A stretch of 64,000 nt of DNA from Phytopythium helicoides (Eukaryota; Oomycota; Peronosporomycetes; Pythiales; Pythiaceae): the NCBI GenBank assembly GCA_024867545.1, contig JANFNE010000004.1, positions 124,001 to 188,000 on the forward strand. Direction: 5' to 3'. Shown in pieces: positions 41,687 through 50,784 of this stretch (position 1 is the stretch's first letter; every line of letters begins with the position of its first letter). The notes below the pieces were generated by a model. That model was not told the origin of the DNA. It made no database searches and saw only the letters and a list, made by a program, of their open reading frames with translations. A program made the translations under genes and the position numbers.

Positions 41687-44600
41687 ATGTTGGCGATGCA
41701 CTTTCTCGCGGGGCTGAAAGGCATGGGTTCACTCATTCCCACGGGCGATGGACGACGCTCCGCAGAGCTCTCGCGCGGCGTGTACAACTTCAAGGACGTG
41801 TGGCGATACTTCCAGCGCCACGGGTGGACGTCGCGCAACGGGCACGAGCTGAGCTACGACCACTACTACATCAAGCCAGGCAAGGATCTCGTCACGGGCG
41901 AGGAGGACGTCGACTACTTTCTAGGAGAGCGCGCGCTCATCGCGTATGCGTACGAGCTCAAGATATTTGGAGAGGTCGAGGACCAGCCGCTGGCTGTCGC
42001 GTCACCGTCGCAGCTAAAAGAGACCATCAAGGCGCTCAGTCAGCAGCAGCCTATTGCCAGCCAGCCGTCCAGGAAGCGGCGGCGACAGCAAATGCCTCGA
42101 GCGAGCACCGATCGGAGCAATAGCGCTAGTAGCGGGGAGGAGAGCAATGGCAGTGGCCGCAGTCGTCAGAGTGTCAAGAGCACAGGATCAAAGAAAGCGC
42201 CTAGGAACAACAAGGGATCGCGAGCCGACAATCCCATTTTGCTCTCGTCGGATGGGAGCGGTAGCGACGGAGAACACAGCAGCGGAAAGCGTCCTACCGA
42301 GAGCAGTAGTAGCGATGGCGAAGAGTCATCTGAATGGAGCGGAACGGAAGGACGCGGGGGGTTCCACGAGCCGGATGACGAGGAGGAAGAGGACGAAGAC
42401 TCAGCATCCGTCGAGATGTCCAGCGAAGAAGGTGACGAGGACGATGAAGAAGAAGAGGAAGAAGAAGATGATGAAGTTGATTCTGAAGATGACGAACACA
42501 TGGCCAATGATGCCGTTGCTGACAATTCCTGGAATGGATCTGAATCATCCGAAAAAGCCAAGCTGACCCATCACAAGCACAAGCATAAACAAAATAGCTC
42601 TCGTCCTCGACTGAAAACGTCAACTAGCAAGAAGCAACAGCAGGCGCAATCAAGCTCCAAGCCTACCACCCAAGGTATGCACCCTTCCACGACAGCAAGC
42701 CACAAACGCAAGAAGTCGCCTTTGCGAGATTCAGCTGCCAAAAACCCACCAAAACATCAAAAGCGCACCGAAGAGTCCCAGTCTCACTTTGACGACGAAA
42801 ATTTCACTTTGGGCGGAGATCGCTACGGAGCGTCACCACCACGACGTCCTCCCACTAGCTCTCGTGGCTCGCAAGATTCTCGAAGGAGATCGGCTCCGTC
42901 CACCCCCATGTCCTCCTTTGTCGGTAGCGACGATGGCTCATGTGAAAGCGAGAAAGAGAAGGCTCCTCGGGTGCAACGCAAGTCGGCTACAACTCGTGAC
43001 AGCAGCACACAAATCTCCGTCTACTAGATCCCAGCCGTCTGCGCCAATGTCTCCTCCTGTCGACGCGTGGAGTGAAGAACACTCATTCTTATCGCCCGCA
43101 TTTGACGATACATCGTTTGATGTGGACGTGACCGAATCAGCCGATATCAGCGATACACAGGACACCATCGCTGGGTTAGCTGCAGACAACGTGCATGGAC
43201 GAACGTCATCCCCATCGCATTCTACTCCGTCTCCATCAACTTCGATTGAAGTCGAAGTGCCAGTTCGGTCAACAAGCATCCCATCCAGATATTCGTCAGA
43301 GACCTTTGGCCCGAGCGAGCTGAGAAAAATTTTGCTGGAAATGAAAATGTACAGTTTCCACGGGATGCAATGAAGGACAAGTTTCACGTGATTGTTGCTA
43401 CGAGGCTTGACGGGGCGACTTGCATTCGTATCAAGCACGAGCATTCTCATATTGAGCGCCAGTGCGTATTTCGCGATGTGAAAGACATTCGGGAAAACAA
43501 GGGAAATAACCCATACGAGGTTCCGAGTAACGCCGTGATTGAAGCCTTGCTACGCTGTCTTCGAGCTCTCCCGGGGAAAATCATAAACACTGGGCGCCTC
43601 ACTGAGTCGAAAGAAGGGCCAGGCAAGATTGAGCTTCTTCGAGTCGAACCGCAGAGCATTTCCGAGTCCGACAGTGGGGAGACGCCTCCGCTAAGGTGCA
43701 TGACGTTGCGGTTCGCGTTTCCTTGCTTTGAGTTTTGGCAGTGCCACCACAACTTCCCAATGTCGCTTGTACCCGCAACCGAATCACGTGTGGCCGAACT
43801 CGTATCGGAGCTCAAGGAGTCGGCAACTCGACTCCATGATATTGAGGAACAGCTAGAAAGCGTGATGCGCGAATGCGAAGGCTTCAAAAAGCGCGTAGAC
43901 GAGTTGGAACGCGAACGTGAAAGCTTCCAGCAGCAACTTGCTGCTGCGAAGCGCGATGCCAGCGAGATAAATCACGTGTCATCTCCTGACGCTGAACTGG
44001 CGGCCAAGTACAAAGCGAAATTAGCCCGGTCAAGAGCGGAGATCGCCAAGCTGAAAACAGAGCTTTCAGAGTTGAAGAATGCTCGACCTCCGAACGTTGT
44101 GGCAATCAAGCCTGAGCCGAGTCGATCAGCACGGGACCATCATAAGTCGCCACGGCAGAATGAGAAACAGCCCGAAGCACCACCGAGTGTGGTGTTGGAG
44201 TCACCTTGGCTGGAAGCCTTGAAGCCGCAACTAGTTGAAGCTGTAGCAGGCTCTGTGGCTGGCGTGCCACTGGAATGGAGCACGATTGTGGCTATCAAAG
44301 GCGACCATTACCAAACCCACCTCAACTCGAGTGAAGGCCATGTTGGGCCAGTCGTCGTGCTCAAAACTGGCACGTACCAGGTCAATGCTCACGTGACGCA
44401 CGAAAAGGATATGCGAATCGTTCTTCGAATCGTATCACCCCAGCTTGAAGAGGGTTCCAGCACGTTTGTCGATGCTACGCTAATCCAAATGTACGACAAC
44501 AAGCGGCGAATCTCGCGCATCGACCGCGTCGTGACACTGCACGCCAACGACCGCGTAGCCATCGTTCTTCAGCGTTCAGGCAAACGAAGAAGCGGAATCG

Positions 44601-44710
44601 TCGGTGCCCGAGACGTGGCCTGCCATCTTCAAGCCGCGACACAACCAGTTTGTGGTTACACTGCTGGATCCTCACATTGTCTACGAATCGGCTGCACGCA
44701 ACACAAACTA
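41687..44710 (+). CDS. acidic, Ser-rich nuclear-type protein with coiled coil, three frame changes
   Basis: The coding sense runs in one frame from 41687 to about 43010, in the next frame to about 43320, back in the first frame to about 44575, then in another frame to a TAG at 44710. The first part holds a domain GVYNFKDVWRYFQRHGW...YYIKPGKDL...VDYFLGERALIAYA at about 41780-41950, which I associate from memory with repeat domains in oomycete hypothetical proteins. Basic clusters (KRRRQQ, HKRKKS) and a long Asp/Glu/Ser tract (42270-42500) suggest a nuclear protein. The later part has a coiled coil (43780-44080) and a conserved-looking C-terminal domain ending with FVVTLLDPHIVYESAARN. The first two frame changes cancel each other. 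Whether this is one gene or two, broken or miscalled, is unresolved. The molecular role is unknown. Confidence 0.55.
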
Positions 44711-44910
44711 GCGTTGCTTGGCGACCTTCGTATAGCTAGCTTAACTGTCAATACGCCTCTCAATGAGAGTGTCGAGTCAAGTGATGCCTGAAATTCTCTC
44801 CGTCGCCATGTTTTTAGTAAGCGAACAAAATGGAGCAGTTTGGATGGCATGAAAGTGGTATACATTGATTGTTTGTGTTTGCATCTCTCTTGCTGAAGGG
44901 GGTTGCACGC

Positions 44911-45967
44911 CTACAGATGAAACTTTCGTCGGGACGTGTCGAGTTGGTGCTGCTTGTGGATCCACTCGTACTCGCCAAACTTGGTGTCGAACGTGCCCTG
45001 CTGCAGCCAGCGCAGCTTCATGGTAAAGCGCGGGCCGATCTCTTGGAGTCGAGCCTTCTTCTCGTCCTCGAAAATGTATCGGTGGTGGCGCACGAAGATA
45101 AAGTCGCGCTGGTTGTGGAACGTTACGACCTGGCGGCCGACAAACTCGGGCTCGTGCTGGAACAGCGAGCCGAGAAAGCGGCCCACGCGGTGACCCAGAC
45201 GCGTCGAAAAGTTGTTGAGGATGAGCTCGGGCTGGTGGTCCGTGCGCTTGCCGCGGTCCTTGATGTTGTCCGTGAGCTTGACGTTCGAGACCTTGAAGAA
45301 CGCGGTCGGGCCTCGGGCAGGCGACTCACAAGCATGCTGCAGTCATGAAAAGAAGGCGCTCGGTTAGTATTCTCATGGAACGCAATAACTATGCAGCAGA
45401 GGACAATCAAACGCACCCATTGCAGACCTTGGCCTTTTCGGAGAGCACGACGAGGTGCGTAAAGTCCTTGTTGCTGGCGAACTGCACAATCTCCTTGATG
45501 TCGAAGGTGCCGCGCTTGTAGTAGAACGAGTTAGGGATGAGGTCCATGAGGTCCTTGATGAAGTGGTAGAGCTCTCCGGACGGGAACGGGCGCGTGGTGA
45601 TCATGAGCTTGGGCTTTTCCTCGTTGGCGAAGATGCGCGCGAACTCGTCGTCCATCTCGTCGCCAGCAATCTCGTCGTCTCCGTCGGCGCCAATCATGGT
45701 GATTTCGGGCTCTCGCTTGCTGTCGATCGTGTGCGGCTCGAGCTTGGGCGGCGCCTGCTCGCCCAGCTCCTCCTGCTGGCGCCGGCGCGCCTGCTGCGCC
45801 GCCTTGCGCGCCTCCTTCTTCTCCTTGCGGAACTTGGCCATCACCTGCTGCCGCTTCATCTTGTTCTTGATGTGCGACGGGTTGCGCATCGGCAGCCCCG
45901 CGCGCTCCTCGCCCGCCGCGTCTCCATGCCCGCTGCTCTCGTCCTGCTTGCGCTTCGAAGCAGCCAT
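44911..45967 (-). CDS. RPF1: ribosome production factor 1, Brix-domain protein
   Basis: Two exons, 45967-45417 and 45336-44911, with an 80-bp intron, giving about 325 residues. The N-terminus is basic and coiled ([20 protein letters not shown]). The Brix domain starts near [18 protein letters not shown] and continues over the splice with [19 protein letters not shown]. The family motif expected next ([16 protein letters not shown]) is present but one base out of frame, because GAGGCCCGACC near 45311 lacks one G of a run. The frame then stays open to the end ([19 protein letters not shown]). RPF1 acts in the nucleolus in 60S ribosomal subunit assembly and is essential in yeast. A missing base in a homopolymer of an essential gene suggests a consensus error, not a dead gene. 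Confidence 0.85.
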
Positions 45968-46050
45968 CGCCAATGCCACTTGTTGCCAATTTCCAATGCG
46001 TCAATGGCCAACCAAAGCGAGCAGCTACGTGGTATCAGATGCGGATCAGA

Positions 46051-46068
46051 ACCGGTGTAATACCGGTA
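46051..46068. promoter_or_regulatory. ACCGGT / TACCGGTA motif pair upstream of RPF1
   Basis: ACCGGTGTAA followed by the palindrome TACCGGTA, about 85-100 bp before the RPF1 start codon. Related words occur upstream of cytochrome c (47124-47130) and in the PEX14 divergent region (41474-41480). Confidence 0.35.
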
Positions 46069-46607
46069 TTAACGGAGCCACTTGCGGCGCGTCACCCAAA
46101 CGTGCGGTGCTGAGTGCGCCGACCCCACGCGCTTACGTCAGCGCCCCTGGGTCGAGTTCGACCGAGTTCATGGAGCTTCATGAAGAGCTCGGCTGGTCGT
46201 TCAACAATTGCCAAGCGTTGAGCAGTGCATGTTGACGTGTTTGCATCGAGGCTAGTGGCTAGAATAGGTGATGGGTGTTGAGATGTGAGATGGCAATGGA
46301 GCTGAGATACATGGCCGCTCGTCCACCATTGGCGCAATGCACGCTTGGTTGCATCCAATCCCTTTGGCACCAACAGCACAAGCAACCTTGCGACCTACAA
46401 ACTACGCTACTGCAGCCACGCCAACTCGATCTGGTAATGTGAAACTGGTGCGTTTGATTTCGTTCGTTTCGACATTTTGCGTTACATAATCTAGATCACG
46501 CCGCGCGGCACAAGTAGAGCACCGGTGCGAGCCACACTGGCCTCGCCACCGCGCCCACGCTGCGCGCGCGCAGCTCCGGATCGTCCTCTCGTTGCCTCCC
46601 AGCGCGC

Positions 46608-46943
46608 TTACTTGGTCGACTCGATGAGGTAGGCGATGAGGTCGCGGCGCTCCTGGGGCTTCTTGAGGCCGGCGAAGACCATCTTGGTGCCCGGGATGTA
46701 CTTCTTGGGCGCCAGCAGGTACTCGAAGAGCGTCTCGTCCGTCCACGTGACGCCCGAGTTCTTGTTGGCAGCAGAGTACGAGTAGCCCTCGGCCTGGCCC
46801 GACTGGCGGCCGATGAAGCCCGCGAGGTTCGGGCCCTGCTTGTGGGCGCCGCCCGCGTTCACCGTGTGGCACTGAGCGCACTTGGTCTTGAAGATCTTGG
46901 CGCCCTTGGCGGCATCTCCGTTTCCTCCGGCGACGGCGACCAT
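46608..46943 (-). CDS. cytochrome c
   Basis: A complete single-exon frame of 111 residues with the standard cytochrome c layout: haem-attachment CAQCH at about residues 22-26, [17 protein letters not shown], the axial Met in [11 protein letters not shown], and a C-terminal helix [12 protein letters not shown]. It carries electrons between complexes III and IV in the mitochondrial intermembrane space. The N-terminal extension before [10 protein letters not shown] is short, as in plant and protist forms, and there is no presequence, as expected. No residue known to be essential is missing. The start is the first ATG in frame. Confidence 0.97.
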   Translation of the reverse strand: MVAVAGGNGDAAKGAKIFKTKCAQCHTVNAGGAHKQGPNLAGFIGRQSGQAEGYSYSAANKNSGVTWTDETLFEYLLAPKKYIPGTKMVFAGLKKPQERRDLIAYLIESTK

Positions 46944-48436
46944 TGCTGCTTGCTTGGCTTGGGTTCTGGTGGTTGGTGGCGATTTCCAAACTGAGGAGAG
47001 TGGGAAGGGGGGGGGGAGGCGTCCGTTACAGAGAAGTGAGTGGCCCCTAGGCTCTTCGCCTCTATGTATCCAACAAATCGCGATTGCTTCGGACTCGCGA
47101 TCATAGACCACCAGAATCGGTACTACCGGTTTATTCGGTATTTATTGTGAAACTATCGTAATGTTTACAAGATAGCGACTGTTTATCATCCTTCTGCCTC
47201 TAAGAAGTGTCCTAAAAAGTTGAGGTTTTTTATGGCGATGAAACCTGTCATTTGTAATGTATTTACCTGTACAATATTTTACTTTTCGCGAGTACATGAC
47301 TTCAACCAATGACAGACTCTAATTGGTCATCCATTGGCCAATCAGCGATCGGTTTTGAACGGCAAGGATGTCACAGCCTTTGTGCTGGCGCACCTTTGCA
47401 AAATAATACTTAACTCTATAAATGAATATTCGTACCTTCGCGCAACATAACGAATTTCGAAAGCAAACAAAAAAAGATTGCATTGCAAATTTCGATCGGA
47501 CTTCGATCGGTCCGCAAGATCTGATCGCCGAAGGGGCGGTTCAGATGTCGCATTCTTCGTCGCGAGCAGGGGGCGTGGCAACTCCCGCAGGTTGAGCATC
47601 TGCGGGCAGCGTTCTAGCTGCCGGGCACAGCGCCATCCATATCTCTGCCTGCATCGCTTTCTCTGGCAGCATCTGCTGGCGGCGTCTCGGGCGGCGAGGG
47701 TGACACGGTGTCTCGACTCTCCTGAATTATGCCACATCGACTCGTTCAAGCTGTCCACAGGCAGCTCAGAAGACACTGGCGGCCGCGCAGCATGTAAGTT
47801 CGCTTCGACCTGCAACTCGGCTTACTGCAAAAAAGCGTCTTCCAAGTTCAGGGGATTGCTAGCCACGCGTGCGTCCCCAAAGCATCCTGTTCAACACACT
47901 TCTCGTGCGAAGAATATTTCTCAAGGACGCGATATCCCCTCGGCATGGCGCCCATGAACGCATAGCAAAACGGTGGCGTTCGCATGCGTCAACCCTGTCG
48001 AAGCAGAGTGCAGCATCGACCAATAATTGCAGCCGCCGCCAGTGGCACAAACTTGTTGGGGGTGCCTCGAGGATGCAGAGTTTGCTGGCCGAGGCCAGTA
48101 TGCTGGGGAGCAGCAAGTTACGGCTTTTGCAAATCATTGGAACGACCGAGCGCGATAACGACGTGCTAGCATGACCAATTTTTCAAAGTCTCGAGCGGAG
48201 CCGTCGGCAGTTCGGAGCTGCTCCAGCACAACTTGTCCAATTAATCCAGTGCTCTCTTATAGAGAGATATGCAGCAAAGTTCAACCGTGAATCACGTTAT
48301 TCATTTCGCTGCACAGCTTCGAATCGAAGCAGCAATGGCTTTTTAGTATTGCTGGAGTTCAACTCTTTTGAGGAACTGCCTGCTGTGTTGACCAGTCAGC
48401 TGCAGCTTCATTGTCGATTATTCCAGGCAGGCCAGC
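46944..48436. other. intergenic region upstream of cytochrome c
   Basis: About 1.5 kb. The right part (48180-48400) is less GC-rich. Frames at 47478-48174 are open but arbitrary. It contains a CCAAT cluster at 47306-47342 and TACCGGT at 47124. I see no gene. Confidence 0.45.
47306..47342. promoter_or_regulatory. cluster of four CCAAT boxes
   Basis: CCAAT at 47306, ATTGG at 47322, and the palindrome ATTGGCCAAT at 47333-47342. They lie about 360-400 bp upstream of the cytochrome c start. Such spacing is typical of NF-Y-bound promoters in other eukaryotes; a role here is inferred. Confidence 0.35.
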
Positions 48437-49818
48437 ATGGCCCCTCCCAGTGTCAAGAAGCGGCGCCGCGCCGATGTCGACTCGGTGCCCCCGCCTCGCA
48501 ATGTGCCGCCGCCACCCCCTTACATCTCGCCGTCGATGCCACGAGAGGAGCCGCTATCCGCCAGAGCCAAGCCACCGAGCTCGCCTCGCATTCGGTTGTT
48601 GGCTGCGCGCGAGCGGCCTCCACCGCCACCTTACATCTCGCCGTCGCTGCCAGGAGTGATACAGCCGCCATCAACCATCACCAAGTTGTCGACTCTGCCA
48701 CGCAAGGGGCCACCGGCATTACATTCCATTTCGTCGGCGCTGCGAAGGGAAGATCCGCTGTCACCGTCACCGGGGGCAATGCTGCCACTCCCATTTCGCA
48801 TTCAGCCGCCGCTACCCCCTTACATCTCCCCGTCACTGCTGGCGAGCGCCACATCACCTAGCTCGCCTCGCGTTCGAGCGTCGGCTGCGCCGCGCAAGAG
48901 GTCGTCGGTGCCTCGCTCAATCTTGCCGTCGCTGTCTGCGGTGGAGCCGTCGCTGCTGGCCGGCGCTACGTCACCTGGCCCGCCTCACGTTCGATCGTAG
49001 GGCAATTTTCTGCCAAACCCAGAACGCATTGAGCTTGTTATCCCTTCTGGAATAGTTCGTGCAATCCGAGATATTCTTTGCTCTCCTCAGCTAGAAGACA
49101 AGTACATTCCGTCCAGCGACGCTGACTTTGTTGCTGGTTTGACGTCGGAGGACCGCATCGGATGCAAGGACGGTCAGTACTGCGTCAGCATCAGCCAACG
49201 TCTCCAGTTCGAGACTGTTATCAAATGTGTTAACAAGATTAACTCGTTTCGCGGAATTGCTGAGTTGTTTCCTGTGTTTTCCGAAGCGTTTGGATCAACT
49301 CGACTTGGGTGTCCGTCAGCTAAACAGATAGGACGCTACGTGCGCTCATTGACAGCCATCAATTTGACATCTTTGGAATTATTGCGAGGACACGGTGCTT
49401 TTCTCTATTGGATAGTTCAATCCATCAAAAAGAATATACTTTGACGTGCGACTAAGTTTTCTTATGAGAGTAAGGTTGCAAACATGCATTTGATGGCCAT
49501 TCCGATGGGTGATCTAGTTCACAACGCTTCAAATTACACCAACATTCTCCTCGATGCGCTTCGATGGGTTTTTGATGACAGTATCTTACAAAATTGATTG
49601 GCGTTACCACCGACGGCTCATCAACAATGCTTTGATGCCATATTGGATTTTCGGTGCGTGTTCGTAACGCATGCGAGCAGGCTGGTGGTGGTCCTGTCTC
49701 ATTCAACTGGTGCGACTGCCACCAGCTTAATCTTAAGGTGAAGGAATACATAGGTCAGCTGATCTATTGTGAAGAAACGCATGAAAGAGGCTTCAAGCAG
49801 ATGCAGCGTGAGTAGGAG
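48437..49818 (+). pseudogene. decayed hAT-like transposase with proline-rich head
   Basis: A frame beginning MAPPSVKKRRR runs 187 residues, rich in PPPPYISPS-type repeats, to a TAG at 48998. The same frame continues beyond the TAG without interruption to 49444 (RIELVIPSGIVRAIRDIL ... SIKKNIL). Protein-like stretches then appear in changing frames: ANMHLMAIPMGDLVHN, ITKL-like sequence, GVTTDGSSTM near 49600, and WCDCHQLNLKVKEYI near 49710. A TDGS motif followed by a C-x-C-H motif is characteristic of hAT-superfamily transposases. The coding sense ends abruptly at 49818, where the LTR element begins, so the relic was split by that insertion; its 3' part would lie beyond the window. It is clearly inactive. 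Confidence 0.6.
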
Positions 49819-50280
49819 TGTGATGAAGCGCGCGCGGAAATCGTGGCACATGTCACAGACGCCGGGTCTCTGTAGTGTAGCACACTTCAATATACGCTCG
49901 TGATAGTGCCCTAGGGGGGATTCCCCCTAGGCAGTGACCGCTGTACCCGAAAAAGGGTACCAGTGGATGGGTTCACAAGGAGCCAGTCTCTGTAGAAATC
50001 GGGGCAGCTCCGTAGGTTCAAAAATCATCCCTCTATCTGTGGAGTGGCAAGTATTAAGGATCAGAGGTAGGAAAGACTACTAAACAACCAATACAGACTT
50101 CCGCTTTCTCCCTCAACCGCGCGCGTCAAGGAGACCAGCTCCTCTGGGGTTTTCGACCCCGGAGAGTCTGGAGAGGTCATCGCGTGCATTCCTCCCTCAA
50201 CTCAAGCTCGATAAGGTACGTGCCCGCGCTCACAACGCGTACACGTGCATATTGATTCCATATTCTCGGCCCTGCTGGAC
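49819..50280 (+). repeat. 5' LTR (at least this extent)
   Basis: Starts TGTGATGAAG. The right end is not defined because the matching 3' copy is cut at 64000, which corresponds to 50280. The LTR may extend some way beyond. I could not recognise a primer-binding site. Confidence 0.85.
49910..49931 (+). other. perfect stem-loop in the LTR
   Basis: CCTAGGGGG and CCCCCTAGG are separated by GATT, a 9-bp stem with a 4-base loop. A second possible hairpin follows (GTACCC, then GGGTAC, about 49943-49959) and a third near 50131-50166 (CTGGGGT, ACCCCGG). The first is also present in the 3' LTR. Confidence 0.7.
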
Positions 50281-50784
50281 GTTCGCCTTAGTGTGTGGCG
50301 ATACGTCTGGTGGGATAACCGATTCCATATTGTAAGAAGAAGAAGAGGCCAAGAGAGCCCCCAAAAGAGGTCGAGTGACCCACCGTAGGCTGAACCGCGT
50401 TAGTGGAGCGGTCAGCCCCTCACGGAGATCCAGCGGAGTCTCCGTAGAGTGTATTCATCCGCCTGAGGGCTCCCTAGCTGAAACCAGCTAGAGGAGCCTT
50501 GTGTGTGTACTAATATTGTTTGTCGTTCAGCAGGTACGCGAAGAACCGCGCCTGCACCAACCGCTCGAGCTCTACACGCGCTCGTTTAGGACTCCCGATC
50601 TCCCGGACGGTTATACGGGGATCACAACGCTCCGGTACTGCCAGGCGGTGAAGGGAGCCTTCTCTTTCTCAGGAGAGGCACCGGGATCCGTCGCGGGAGC
50701 GCGCTCGAGGGATCAACCCCTCGAGTCGCCGCACACCGCCTACCGTCCACCCTCCAGCTCGCCTCGCGGCGGCTGTGAGTGGTC
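50281..50784 (+). other. retrotransposon 5' region before gag
   Basis: Contains the undefined end of the 5' LTR, the expected primer-binding site and the untranslated leader. A hairpin-like GGCTCC...GGAGCC sits at about 50467-50497. A short open frame at 50501-50788 ends just after the gag ATG and has no recognisable content. Confidence 0.5.
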
